This document shows, piece by piece, positions 10,388 through 18,959 of a DNA stretch of 64,000 bases (within the stretch, counting starts at the first letter, position 1; each line of letters starts with the position of its first letter). A model generated the notes under the pieces. That model did not search any database. It was not told where the DNA came from and was given only the letters and a program-made list of their open reading frames with translations. The translations under genes were made by a program, and so were the position numbers. This DNA is from Rhodovulum visakhapatnamense (GTDB taxonomy: Bacteria; Pseudomonadota; Alphaproteobacteria; Rhodobacterales; Rhodobacteraceae): assembly GCF_004365965.1 (NCBI RefSeq), contig NZ_SOEB01000011.1, forward strand, positions 62,001-126,000. The letters run 5' to 3'.

Positions 10388-12409
10388 TCAGTCTCCTGCC
10401 GCGCGGCCCCGCAGCGCGATGATGCCGCGCGGCCGGACCTGGATGAAGAGGATGATGAAAAGGATCATGTAGGTCTGGGCGGCCAGCGTGTTGCTGGGGT
10501 TCAGCCACTCGATGCCCTTCTGCAGGAAACCGATCAGCGTGGCGCCCAGCAGCGTGCCCCAGATGTTGCCGACGCCGCCCACCACGACGGTCATGAAGCT
10601 CTGCACGATATAGTCCTGCCCCAGTTCCGAGGTGACCTTGGCGTAAAGCCCGATGGCGACGCCCGCGACGCCCGCGATCCCCGATCCCAGTCCGAAGGTC
10701 AGCATGTTGATGCGGTCGGGATTGATCCCCATCGAGGCCGCCATGCGCGGGTTCTGGGTCACCGCGCGCACCTCGAGCCCGAGCCGGGTCCGGCGCATGA
10801 TGAAGACGAAGAGCGCGAGGAACAGAAGCGCCAGCACGAAGATCGCGATCCGGATATAGCTGATCGAGACCACGTCGTTGAGTTGCAGCGCGCCGTCGAG
10901 CCAGGAGGGCGAGGTCAGCGGCCGGGCCTGGGTGCCGAAGATGTTCTTGGCCAATTGCTGCAGCGCGATCGAGATGCCGAAGGTTGCAAGCAGCGTTTCC
11001 AGCGGCCGGTTGTAGAGCCAGCGGATCACCAGTCGCTCCATCGCGACGCCGGCCGCGAAGGTGACGGCAAAGGCCAGCGGCAGCGCGATCAGGATCGAGA
11101 CGGTGTAGTTCGGCACGATCTGCTGGACCACATAGCCGGTATAGGCGCCCATCATGATGAATTCGCCATGGGCCATGTTGATCACCCCCATCACCCCGAA
11201 GGTGATGGCCAGCCCGATGGCGGCAAGGAAATAGATCGAGGCCAGCGACAGCGCGTCGAGCGAAAGATCGGCGACCTGGTTCAGCCCCACCTTGAAGGCG
11301 ATGGCGTCCAGCGCGTCCTCGGCCGCCGCGGTCACCGCCGGGTCGGGTTCGGCATAGCGGTCGTAGAAGCTGTGGGCGTCAAGAGCCGCCTGCACCCCTT
11401 GGGCGGTGGCGGTGGGCGGCACGAGGCCCCGGGCCGCAAGCGCCGCATAGGCACGGTCGCGGGCCTCGTCGCTGTTCAGGTCTTCCAGCGGAATGCCCGC
11501 GACGGTGCCGTTCTCGATATGGGCCGCCAGCGCGTTGCGCTTGTCGGCGGGGCTGATGCGGGGCCGGGCCAGACCGGCCGCGACCAGCAGACGGTAGGCC
11601 TCGGCCTCGGGCAGGGCGTCGCTGCCGGGGGTCAGGCGGCGGGCGACATTCTCGCCCTCGGGCGGCGTGCCGGGGGCGACCGCGCGGGTGGTGGCGACCA
11701 GCGGGTTCAGCGCGGCGCGCACGTCGACGCCCAGATCGCCCGCGAAGCTGTCGATGGCCGCGATACGCGCCGCGGGGTCGGGATCGTAGGCGATGGTCAG
11801 CAGCCGTTCGAGCCGCGCCTTGCGGGCCTTCAGCCCCGGATCGGTCTCGGACGCGATGGCGCCGCGCAGCGCCTGCAGATGATCGGGCTCGGCGTCCCGC
11901 CCGATGGCATCGAGCGCCGCCGCGCGCCGCGCCGGGTCGGGATCGGACAGCTGGAACTGCACCAGCGCCGCGCCGATCAGCCCGCGGATGCCGCTGTTGG
12001 GCTTGAGCTGGTCGACCTCGTCGCGCGCGGCCTCGCCGGTCGCCTCGCCGGTCGCGATGTCGATCAGCCGAAGAGTGCCGCCGTCCGCGGGCTCGGCAAA
12101 GAAGAACAGCCCGTCGGACTTGCGCTGGTAAAGCGCCTTGTCCTGCCATTTCTCCAGCACGCTCTGGGCGGCGGGCAGGCCGCTGTCGCGCAGCGCCGCG
12201 ATGGCGGGTCCTATGGTTCTGCGCGAACTTTTCTCGATAAGTTCTCGGTTTTCCTGAAGAATGCTCTGGATCGGGCTGGTCTGGTCCGGGCCAGATTCGA
12301 CCTCGGCCCCGACCGGGCCGGACTGCGCCAGCGCGGGTCCCGCGTCCAGAGCCGCGAAAACCACCGAAACCACCACAAGGCAGGCGAAAAAGACGGAGAA
12401 AAGGCGCAT
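10388..12409 (-). CDS. urtB: Urea ABC transporter permease UrtB
   Basis: LivH-type permease of the urea importer, 673 residues. A signal peptide (about 1-28) precedes a long periplasmic domain (about 29-385) characteristic of UrtB. The membrane domain follows (about 385-665), with 'ITFGVMGVINMAHGEFIMMGAYTGY' and the EAA-like loop 'LEVRAVTQNPRMAASMGI'. The N-terminal domain contains short helical repeats ('DPARRAAALDAIGRDAEPDHLQALRGAI' region) resembling HEAT-like units. The gene lies 54 bases downstream of urtA, separated by a GC hairpin. Confidence 0.94.
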   Translation of the reverse strand: MRLFSVFFACLVVVSVVFAALDAGPALAQSGPVGAEVESGPDQTSPIQSILQENRELIEKSSRRTIGPAIAALRDSGLPAAQSVLEKWQDKALYQRKSDGLFFFAEPADGGTLRLIDIATGEATGEAARDEVDQLKPNSGIRGLIGAALVQFQLSDPDPARRAAALDAIGRDAEPDHLQALRGAIASETDPGLKARKARLERLLTIAYDPDPAARIAAIDSFAGDLGVDVRAALNPLVATTRAVAPGTPPEGENVARRLTPGSDALPEAEAYRLLVAAGLARPRISPADKRNALAAHIENGTVAGIPLEDLNSDEARDRAYAALAARGLVPPTATAQGVQAALDAHSFYDRYAEPDPAVTAAAEDALDAIAFKVGLNQVADLSLDALSLASIYFLAAIGLAITFGVMGVINMAHGEFIMMGAYTGYVVQQIVPNYTVSILIALPLAFAVTFAAGVAMERLVIRWLYNRPLETLLATFGISIALQQLAKNIFGTQARPLTSPSWLDGALQLNDVVSISYIRIAIFVLALLFLALFVFIMRRTRLGLEVRAVTQNPRMAASMGINPDRINMLTFGLGSGIAGVAGVAIGLYAKVTSELGQDYIVQSFMTVVVGGVGNIWGTLLGATLIGFLQKGIEWLNPSNTLAAQTYMILFIILFIQVRPRGIIALRGRAAGD

Positions 12410-12433
12410 GGGGGACCCTGCTCGGAGAGGAAG

Positions 12434-12455
12434 GGGGGCGGACAGGCCCGCCCCC
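12434..12455 (-). terminator. urtA-urtB intercistronic GC hairpin
   Basis: A perfect 8-bp stem (GGGGGCGG at 12434-12441 pairing with CCGCCCCC at 12448-12455) with a 6-base loop lies 9 bases after the urtA stop. There is no following T-tract, so it is more likely an RNA-stabilising or partial-termination element. Such an element would let the binding protein be made in excess over the membrane subunits, as is common in binding-protein operons. Confidence 0.6.
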
Positions 12456-12463
12456 GGTCCGGA

Positions 12464-13741
12464 TCAGTAGTTCGACTTGATCTGCACGCAGGTCTTGGTT
12501 TCGGTGTTGTACATGCCGCAGTCGAGGTCCTTCCAGTCCGAGGTCAGGACCGCCGATTCCGGCAGGTAGTCGGTCCAGGCGTCGCCCGGCACCGGATCGG
12601 TCTCGCTGATGATGTCGAACTGGCCGTCGGCGCGGATCTCGCCGATCAGCACCGGTTTGGTCAGGTGGTGGTTCGGCAGCATCTCGGCGGTCGAGCCGGT
12701 GAGGTTGGGATGGGTCTGCCCGATCATCGCGTCCGAGACCGCGCCGACGTCGGTGGTCCCGGCCTCTTCGACCGCATCCACCCACATGTTGAAGCCGATA
12801 TAGGTCGCTTCCATCGGGTCGTTGGTCACCCGGTCCTGACCCATCCGTTCCTTCCACTTGGCCACGAAGGCCTCGTTTTCAGGCGACTCGGCGGATTCGA
12901 AGTAGTTCCAGGCCGCGAGGTGGCCGACCAGGTTCGAGGTGTCGAGGCCCGACAGTTCCTCCTCGCCGACCGAGAAGGCCACCACGGGGATGTCCTCGGC
13001 CGAGATGCCCTGCGCCGCCAGTTCCTTGTAGAAGCCGATATTGGCATCGCCGTTGATGGTCGAGATCACGCCGACCTTCTTGCCGTCGGCGCCCAGCGCC
13101 TTGACGTCCGAGACGATCTTCGACCAGTCGGAATGGCCGAAGGGGGTGTAGTTGATGAAGATGTCGCTTTCCGGGATTCCCTTCGATTTCAGATAGGCCT
13201 GCAGGATGTTGTTCGTGGTGCGCGGATAGACATAGTCGGTGCCCAGAAGCGCGAATTTCTCGACCCCCAGCTCGTCGAGGAAATAGTCGGTCGCGGGGAT
13301 CGCCTGCTGGTTCGGCGCGGCGCCGGTATAGAAGACGTTCTTCGAGCTTTCCTCGCCCTCGTACTGCACCGGATAGAACAGCAGCCCGTTCAGTTCCTCG
13401 ATCACCGGCAGCACCGATTTGCGGCTGACCGAGGTCCAGCAGCCGAAGATCACGTCGACATCCTGCACCGTCAGCAGCTCGCGCGCCTTTTCGGCGAACA
13501 GCGGCCAGTCGGAGGCCGGGTCGACCACGACCGCCTCAAGCTGCTTGCCCAGCAGCCCGCCCTTGGCGTTCTGTTCGTCGATCATCATCAGGACCGTGTC
13601 CTTCAGCGTCGTTTCCGAAATCGCCATCGTCCCCGACAGCGAATGCAGCACGCCCACCTTGATCGTGTCCTGGGCCCAGGCGGGCAGCGAGAACGCGCTG
13701 GCCGCGACCGCGCCAAGCAGGATTTTCTTCATGGATGTCAT
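12464..13741 (-). CDS. urtA: Urea ABC transporter substrate-binding protein UrtA
   Basis: Periplasmic urea-binding protein, 425 residues. The signal peptide 'MKKILLGAVAASAFSLPAWA' ends around residue 23, followed by 'DTIKVGVLHSLSGTMAISE', the hallmark of UrtA/FmdD. 'WPLFAEKARELL', 'FGCWTSVSRKSVLPV' and 'LLFYPVQYEGEE' are further conserved blocks. The ATG at 13741 is preferred over the ATG nine bases inside because GGAGG sits 7 bases upstream of it. It is the first gene of the urt operon and is transcribed away from the urease cluster. Confidence 0.96.
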   Translation of the reverse strand: MTSMKKILLGAVAASAFSLPAWAQDTIKVGVLHSLSGTMAISETTLKDTVLMMIDEQNAKGGLLGKQLEAVVVDPASDWPLFAEKARELLTVQDVDVIFGCWTSVSRKSVLPVIEELNGLLFYPVQYEGEESSKNVFYTGAAPNQQAIPATDYFLDELGVEKFALLGTDYVYPRTTNNILQAYLKSKGIPESDIFINYTPFGHSDWSKIVSDVKALGADGKKVGVISTINGDANIGFYKELAAQGISAEDIPVVAFSVGEEELSGLDTSNLVGHLAAWNYFESAESPENEAFVAKWKERMGQDRVTNDPMEATYIGFNMWVDAVEEAGTTDVGAVSDAMIGQTHPNLTGSTAEMLPNHHLTKPVLIGEIRADGQFDIISETDPVPGDAWTDYLPESAVLTSDWKDLDCGMYNTETKTCVQIKSNY

Positions 13742-14118
13742 GGTCTACCTCCGGACGTCCCCGGCCCGCGCCCGGCCCTGCGCCTGACGCGCGGGCGGCT
13801 CTGGCCTGATCGCCACCTCTGTTGTTGCGTCCCGCGCGGCGCCTTCGGTCTGTCCGTCCCCCAGGCCGCCGCACACCCGCCTCGATCGACCCCGGTCGCC
13901 GGTGTGGGCGAGCGAAGGTTTTCCTCGGGCAGGCGGACTCGCAATCGCGACCCCGGGGCCGGGCGGAGAATTCCCCGGTGGACGTGGAGAACAGCCCAGG
14001 AAACGGGCTCTATCGAAGTTGGTGATTAAATTTTGGGCTTAACAATATCCGCCTCCTTGGCTCGCGCCGAAAATCCGTGCAGAGCGGGCGGGGATGCGGG
14101 AAAAACCGGGCGGACAGG
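13742..14118. promoter_or_regulatory. Divergent control region between urt and ure operons
   Basis: About 375 bases with no credible gene separate the divergent urtA and ureD genes. Most is GC-rich, but 14014-14052 is clearly AT-rich, including 'gattaaattttgggct', and is the likely site of the promoters. No convincing sigma-54 (GG-N10-GC) box was found, so nitrogen control cannot be claimed from sequence. It presumably coordinates urea uptake and urease. Confidence 0.5.
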
Positions 14119-15012
14119 ATGCACGCTTCGGGAAGGGGCAGGGACATCGCCTTTCATGACCCATCGGCCGCGGGCTTCGCGTCGGCCTCCGCGCCTTGCG
14201 CGCCGTCCCAGCCGCGCGCCCAGGGCGAGGTGCGGCTGTCGTCCAAGCCCGGCCCGCGCGGATCGGTCCTGGCCGGGCTACGGCAAAGCGGGGCCTTCAA
14301 GGCGGTGTTTCCGCGCCCGGCGCCCTTGCCCGGCGGCCCGCCGCTTGACGCGGTGCTGGTCAACACCGCGGGCGGGATCACCGGCGGCGACCGGTTTTCC
14401 TGCACACTCGAGGCCGGGGCGGGCAGCCATCTGCGCGTCACCACCCAGGCGGCCGAGCGCGGCTATCGCGCCCAGCCGGGCGAGACCGGGTGGGTCGCGA
14501 ACCGGCTGACGGTCGCCGCGGGCGCGCGGCTCGACTGGCTGCCGCAGGAAACGATCCTGTTCGAGGGCTGCTGTCTGGACCGGAGCCTTGTCGCCGATCT
14601 TGCCCCCGGCGCCCGGCTTTTGCTGGTCGAGCCGCTGGTCTTCGGCCGCGCCGCGATGGGCGAGACCCTGCGTGCCGCGCGCTTCCGCGACCGGATCGAG
14701 ATCCGGCGGGATGGCGTGCCGCTTTATCTCGATGCGCTGCGCTTCGAGGGCGATGTGGCCGCGCAGCTGGCCCGTCCGGCGGTCGCGGCGGGGGCCGGGG
14801 CGCTGGCCAGCCTCGTTCTGGTCGCGCCCGAGGCGGCGGCGCATCTGGCGCCGATCCGCGCGCTGCTGCCCGCAACCGGCGGCGCCAGCCTGCTGGCCGA
14901 GGATGTATTGGCATTGCGTCTGCTGGCGCCCGACAGTTACCACATGCGCAAGGTGCTGATCCCGGTGCTGACGCGCCTGACCGAAGCCCTGCCAAGATCA
15001 TGGATGACCTGA
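14119..15012 (+). CDS. ureD: Urease accessory protein UreD
   Basis: Accessory protein that binds apo-urease and, with UreF and UreG, delivers nickel. The core begins '[20 protein letters not shown]' and includes '[19 protein letters not shown]', the diagnostic UreD motif, then '[11 protein letters not shown]' and '[13 protein letters not shown]'. The N-terminus is uncertain: the frame is open from a GTG at 14077, with an in-frame ATG at 14119; neither has a strong ribosome-binding site. From 14119 it gives 297 residues. The stop is one base before ureA. Confidence 0.92.
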   Translation: MHASGRGRDIAFHDPSAAGFASASAPCAPSQPRAQGEVRLSSKPGPRGSVLAGLRQSGAFKAVFPRPAPLPGGPPLDAVLVNTAGGITGGDRFSCTLEAGAGSHLRVTTQAAERGYRAQPGETGWVANRLTVAAGARLDWLPQETILFEGCCLDRSLVADLAPGARLLLVEPLVFGRAAMGETLRAARFRDRIEIRRDGVPLYLDALRFEGDVAAQLARPAVAAGAGALASLVLVAPEAAAHLAPIRALLPATGGASLLAEDVLALRLLAPDSYHMRKVLIPVLTRLTEALPRSWMT

Positions 15013-15013
15013 C

Positions 15014-15316
15014 ATGCAACTGACACCCCGCGAAAAAGACAAGCTTCTGATCGCCATGGCCGCCGAGGTCGCGCGCAAGCGCCTGGCGCGCGGCGTCAAG
15101 CTGAACCATCCCGAGGCGATCGCCCTGATCACCGATGCCGTGGTCGAAGGCGCCCGCGACGGCCGCTCGGTCGCCGACATGATGGAGGCGGGCGCCCAGG
15201 TCGTGACTCGGGATCAATGCATGGAAGGCGTGCCCGAGATGATCCACGAGGTGCAGGTCGAGGCCACTTTCCCCGATGGCACCAAGCTTGTCACCGTCCA
15301 CAACCCGATCCGCTGA
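15014..15316 (+). CDS. ureA: Urease gamma subunit
   Basis: 100-residue small subunit of the nickel urease heterotrimer. It starts '[23 protein letters not shown]' and contains '[21 protein letters not shown]', both nearly invariant in UreA. Length matches the family (100). Encoded between ureD and ureB in the usual alphaproteobacterial order. Forms the (UreABC)3 holoenzyme, which hydrolyses urea to ammonia and carbamate. Confidence 0.98.
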   Translation: MQLTPREKDKLLIAMAAEVARKRLARGVKLNHPEAIALITDAVVEGARDGRSVADMMEAGAQVVTRDQCMEGVPEMIHEVQVEATFPDGTKLVTVHNPIR

Positions 15317-15325
15317 GGTGCGCCG

Positions 15326-15631
15326 ATGATCCCCGGAGAGATTTTTCCCGCCGAAGGCGAGCTGACCTTGAATGACGGCCGCGAGTCGCTCACCCTGATG
15401 GTGGCGAATACCGGCGACCGGCCGGTCCAGGTCGGCAGCCACTATCATTTCGCCGAGACCAACCCCGCGCTCGATTTCGACCGGGACGCCGCGCGGGGCC
15501 TGCGGCTCGATATCGCCGCGGGCACCGCGGTTCGGTTCGAGCCCGGCCAGCGCCGGGAGGTGCGGCTGATCCCGATCTCGGGACAGCGGCGCATCTTTGG
15601 CTTCAATCAGAAGGTGATGGGCGCCCTTTGA
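15326..15631 (+). CDS. ureB: Urease beta subunit
   Basis: 101-residue urease beta subunit. '[20 protein letters not shown]' at the start, '[25 protein letters not shown]' in the middle and '[10 protein letters not shown]' at the end are family landmarks. It lies 9 bases after ureA. The next structural subunit, ureC, is over 1.1 kb away because two unrelated ORFs intervene. Confidence 0.98.
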   Translation: MIPGEIFPAEGELTLNDGRESLTLMVANTGDRPVQVGSHYHFAETNPALDFDRDAARGLRLDIAAGTAVRFEPGQRREVRLIPISGQRRIFGFNQKVMGAL

Positions 15632-15673
15632 GACGCGCCCGCATCGAACGCCCCATCAGAAGGAAGTGTTGCG

Positions 15674-16330
15674 ATGACTTTCACATCCCCGGCCTTTTCC
15701 GCCGCCAATCCGTTCCTGGCGGCGACTGTGATGTTCGATCAGCAGATGCGCCTTTATCAGGCCGCCACCGACATGATGCTGCGCGCCAACCCCTGGCTGG
15801 CGATGATGATGCGGACCAGCGGGTTCGACCCACTGACCGCGGATTCGGGGCTCAGCGCGGCCGACAGCGTCGATGAGATGCCGCTCGATGCCGGGGTGGC
15901 GTCCGAGACCGCTCCGGCGGCCATGTCGGGTCCGGCAGCCACGGCCAAGCTCGCACCCGCAAGGCCTGCGCCCGAACCTGCGCCCGAACCTGCGCCCGAA
16001 CCTGCGCCGCAGCCCGCCGAGGCCGCCACCGTGACGGCCTTCGCGCCCGCCGCACCCGAGGCCGCGCCCAAGCGTTCGCCGGCGCCCTCCGAGGCGAAAC
16101 CGGAGGCCGCGCCCGCCCCGGCCGCCGCCGCATCCGGGCCGAAATCCGCGGCGAAATCCGCGCCGAAATCCGGGGGGGCTCCCGCCGACAAGCCCGCCTC
16201 AAGACCCGCATCGGCCGCGCCCCGCACGGCCCGGTCCGCGCGTCCGGCGACGCCCGGGCGGGCCCGCCGCAAACCATCGGCGCCGCCCGCCCCGCCCTCG
16301 GGCGGCGATGCGCCCGAGGGCGGATCGTGA
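15674..16330 (+). CDS. Ala/Pro-rich hypothetical protein between ureB and ureC
   Basis: A 218-residue protein not assigned to a family. The first about 50 residues are ordered-looking and hydrophobic ('NPFLAATVMFDQQMRLYQAA', then 'NPWLAMMM'), with weak resemblance to phasin-like helices. The remaining about 165 residues are low-complexity Ala/Pro/Lys/Ser, including three PAPE-type repeats, and end strongly basic. An AGGAAGTG ribosome-binding region lies just upstream of the ATG. Its stop overlaps the next gene's GTG start (GTGA). Position implies co-expression with urease, but no role in nickel insertion can be inferred. Confidence 0.68.
   Translation: MTFTSPAFSAANPFLAATVMFDQQMRLYQAATDMMLRANPWLAMMMRTSGFDPLTADSGLSAADSVDEMPLDAGVASETAPAAMSGPAATAKLAPARPAPEPAPEPAPEPAPQPAEAATVTAFAPAAPEAAPKRSPAPSEAKPEAAPAPAAAASGPKSAAKSAPKSGGAPADKPASRPASAAPRTARSARPATPGRARRKPSAPPAPPSGGDAPEGGS
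15964..16011 (+). repeat. Coding 12-bp tandem repeat (PAPE units)
   Basis: Three near-perfect copies of 'cctgcgcccgaa', flanked by partial copies, encode Pro-Ala-Pro-Glu repeats inside the hypothetical protein between ureB and ureC. Such repeats can change copy number without breaking the frame. Confidence 0.65.
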
Positions 16331-16689
16331 CGGCGCGTGGCGCGGTGGCGGTCCTGCTGATCGCCGCGGCTCTGCCCGGGCTGGCAGGCGCCGCCTGTCC
16401 GGGCAATACCCAGATCGAGATGAACGACTGTGCCGCCTCGGCCTATCGCAATGCGGACGCCCAGCTGAACGCGGTCTGGCCTGCGGCCCGGGCGGCGGCG
16501 GCCAGCTGGGGCGGCGACGGGATGCTGCTTGATGCGCAACGCAAGTGGATCGCCTTTCGCGATGCCGCCTGCGCTGTCGAAGCCGCCCAGTATCAGGGAG
16601 GCAGCATCCAGCCGCTGGTTCATGCCGAGTGTCTTCGTCGCCTGACCGAACGGCGCACGGCCGACCTGCGCGGGGTGTTGCCGCAATGA
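16327..16689 (+). CDS. LprI/DUF1311-like secreted protein
   Basis: A 120-residue exported protein. A signal peptide (about 1-22, ending 'LAGAAC') precedes a domain with the DUF1311 pattern: 'CPGNTQIEMNDCAASAYRNADAQLNAVW', 'LLDAQRKWIAFRDAACAVEAAQYQGGSIQPLVHAECLRRLTERRTADL'. Four Cys are spaced for two disulfides. DUF1311 includes the mycobacterial lysozyme-inhibitor LprI; a lysozyme-inhibitor role here is only by family. The GTG start at 16327 overlaps the stop of the preceding gene. It sits within the urease operon. Confidence 0.8.
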   Translation: MTARGAVAVLLIAAALPGLAGAACPGNTQIEMNDCAASAYRNADAQLNAVWPAARAAAASWGGDGMLLDAQRKWIAFRDAACAVEAAQYQGGSIQPLVHAECLRRLTERRTADLRGVLPQ

Positions 16690-16817
16690 CCGCCCCCGCT
16701 CTCCGGCGCATGGCGCGGTGCTGCGGCCGCGCCGGGGACTGCGGGCGTCTGCGTTCTTTCCCAGTTCCCGGCGGCGCACCCGGCGCCGCCCCCCTGTCCA
16801 TCCGCAAGAGGTTCTAG

Positions 16818-18560
16818 ATGCCTGCCACGATTTCCCGCGCGGACTATGCCGCGATGTTCGGCCCGACCACCGGCGACAAGCTGCGTCTGGCCGATACCGA
16901 CCTGATCATCGAGGTCGAACGCGATCTGATCGCCGAGCGGGCAGGCGCGGCCGGTAACGGGCCGGTCTATGGCGAAGAGGTCAAGTTCGGCGGCGGCAAG
17001 GTCATTCGCGACGGCATGGGCCAGTCGCAGGCGACCCGCGCCGAGGGCGCGGTCGATACCGTCATCACCAATGCGCTGATCCTCGACTGGACCGGCATCT
17101 ACAAGGCCGATGTGGGCCTCCGGGATGGCCGGATCGCGAAGATCGGCAAGGCCGGCAATCCCGACACCCAGCCCGGCGTCGACATCATCGTCGGCCCCGG
17201 CACCGAGGCCATCGCGGGCGAGGGCAAGATCCTGACCGCGGGCGGCTTCGACAGCCATATCCACTACATCTGTCCGCAACAGATCGAGGATGCGCTGCAT
17301 TCGGGCCTGACGACCATGCTGGGCGGCGGCACCGGGCCTGCCCATGGGACGCTGGCCACCACCTGCACCCCGGGCGCCTGGCATCTGGGGCGGATGCTGC
17401 AGGCGGCCGATGCCTTCCCGATGAACCTCGCCTTCGCGGGCAAGGGCAACGCCTCGCTGCCCGCAGCACTTGAGGAACAGATCAAGGCCGGCGCCTGCGC
17501 GCTGAAGCTGCACGAGGACTGGGGCACCACGCCCGCCGCCATCGACTGTTGCCTGTCGGTCGCCGATGCGATGGACGTGCAGGTGATGATCCATACCGAC
17601 ACGCTGAACGAATCGGGCTTCGTCGAACACACCGTCGCCGCCATGAAGGGCCGGACTATCCACGCCTTCCATACCGAGGGCGCGGGCGGCGGCCATGCCC
17701 CCGACATCATCAAGGTTTGCGGCGAGGAATTCGTGCTGCCCTCGTCCACCAATCCGACGCGGCCCTTCACGGTCAACACGCTCGAGGAACATCTCGACAT
17801 GCTGATGGTCTGCCACCATCTCGACAAATCGATCCCCGAGGATGTGGCCTTCGCCGAAAGCCGGATCCGGCGCGAGACCATCGCCGCCGAGGACATCCTG
17901 CATGACATGGGCGCCTTCTCGATCATCGCGTCCGACAGCCAGGCCATGGGCCGGGTCGGCGAGGTGATCATCCGCACCTGGCAGACCGCCCACAAGATGA
18001 AGGTCCAGCGCGGCCGCCTGGCCGAGGAACAGGGCGCGAACGACAACCTGCGGGTCCGCCGCTATGTCGCGAAATACACCATCAACCCGGCCATCGCCCA
18101 CGGGATCAGCCACGAGATCGGGTCGATCGAAGAGGGCAAGCGCGCCGATCTGGTGTTGTGGAGCCCCGCCTTCTTCGGGGTGAAGCCGGAAATGGTGCTG
18201 ATGGGCGGCACCATCGTCTGTGCGCAGATGGGCGACCCGAATGCCTCGATCCCGACGCCGCAGCCGGTCTATACGCGGCCGATGTGGGGCGCCTATGGCC
18301 GCTCGGTCGAACAGTCGGCCGTCACCTTCGTCTCGGAGGCGGCTCTCGCCGACGGCATTCGCAGCAAGCTGGGCCTTGCCAAACAGACCGTCGCGGTCCG
18401 CCATACCCGCGGCATCGGCAAGCGCGACCTGAAACTGAACGACGCGATGCCCAAGGTCGAGGTGAACCCCGAGACCTACGAGGTCCGCGCCGATGGCGAG
18501 CTGCTGACCTGCGCGCCCGCCGAGGTGCTGCCGATGGCGCAACGCTATTTCATGTTCTGA
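16818..18560 (+). CDS. ureC: Urease alpha subunit
   Basis: Catalytic subunit of urease, 580 residues, slightly longer than the usual 567-570. It shows the full metal-site set: '[14 protein letters not shown]' (two Ni-binding His), '[15 protein letters not shown]' (Lys to be carbamylated, bridging both Ni), '[12 protein letters not shown]', '[17 protein letters not shown]' and the mobile-flap 'MVCHHLD' with its Cys. A later '[14 protein letters not shown]' supplies the Asp ligand. The gene follows a 128-base gap in which no gene is seen, and precedes DUF1127 and ureEFG. Confidence 0.98.
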   Translation: MPATISRADYAAMFGPTTGDKLRLADTDLIIEVERDLIAERAGAAGNGPVYGEEVKFGGGKVIRDGMGQSQATRAEGAVDTVITNALILDWTGIYKADVGLRDGRIAKIGKAGNPDTQPGVDIIVGPGTEAIAGEGKILTAGGFDSHIHYICPQQIEDALHSGLTTMLGGGTGPAHGTLATTCTPGAWHLGRMLQAADAFPMNLAFAGKGNASLPAALEEQIKAGACALKLHEDWGTTPAAIDCCLSVADAMDVQVMIHTDTLNESGFVEHTVAAMKGRTIHAFHTEGAGGGHAPDIIKVCGEEFVLPSSTNPTRPFTVNTLEEHLDMLMVCHHLDKSIPEDVAFAESRIRRETIAAEDILHDMGAFSIIASDSQAMGRVGEVIIRTWQTAHKMKVQRGRLAEEQGANDNLRVRRYVAKYTINPAIAHGISHEIGSIEEGKRADLVLWSPAFFGVKPEMVLMGGTIVCAQMGDPNASIPTPQPVYTRPMWGAYGRSVEQSAVTFVSEAALADGIRSKLGLAKQTVAVRHTRGIGKRDLKLNDAMPKVEVNPETYEVRADGELLTCAPAEVLPMAQRYFMF

Positions 18561-18601
18561 GGCGAGAATGATCAAAGTGCCGGTTTGCGCTGCAATGCAG
18601 C

Positions 18602-18660
18602 AAAATAAGGGCGCCCGGGCATTGAATGCTCTGGGGCGGGCCGTATGTAAGCCCTATTTT
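18602..18660 (+). terminator. Hairpin between ureC and the DUF1127 gene
   Basis: AAAATAAGGGC (18602-18612) and GCCCTATTTT (18651-18660) can pair with a single bulge, enclosing a GC-rich inner part that includes the palindrome GCCCGGGC. The 3' arm ends in TTTT. This could be a terminator or attenuator separating high expression of ureABC from the accessory genes; it is not a textbook terminator because the loop is long. Confidence 0.4.
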
Positions 18661-18709
18661 AAGGGGAAAGGGGGGAAACCATGCCTGTGGACACAGACGG
18701 AGGTTTCCG

Positions 18710-18934
18710 ATGGCGACTCCATTCATGACGGTCAAGTCCGTGCCCGGCGGCATGGCGGAACGGCTGGACCTGTTCTTCGCGGGCCTCGGTCTGGGGGTGA
18801 ATCCCTATGGGCTCCGGCGCGCGCGGATGCGGGAGATCCAGAACCTGAATGCCTGTTCCGACGCGCAGCTGGCCAAGCTTGGCATCACCCGGGACGAGAT
18901 CCCGCGCTATGTCTTTCGCGACCTCTTCAACTAG
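18710..18934 (+). CDS. DUF1127-like small protein
   Basis: A 74-residue protein. Its C-terminal half, with 'RMREIQNLNACSDAQLAKLG' followed by 'ITRDEIPRYVFRDLF', matches the DUF1127 pattern of a short helix with a conserved 'L..LSD.QL.DLGI.R.EI'. The ATG at 18710 has GGAGG 6 bases upstream (18699-18703). DUF1127 proteins in alphaproteobacteria have been linked to RNA turnover and to phosphate or nutrient responses; nothing specific to urease is known to me. It sits between ureC and ureE, ending 25 bases before ureE. Confidence 0.75.
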   Translation: MATPFMTVKSVPGGMAERLDLFFAGLGLGVNPYGLRRARMREIQNLNACSDAQLAKLGITRDEIPRYVFRDLFN

Positions 18935-18959
18935 GGGATTGCGCACCGGAGGCGGCGGC

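Noticed and set aside
13742-14118. Sigma-54/NtrC control of urt and ure
   Set aside because: Biologically plausible for urea use, but no convincing GG-N10-GC promoter was found in the divergent region.
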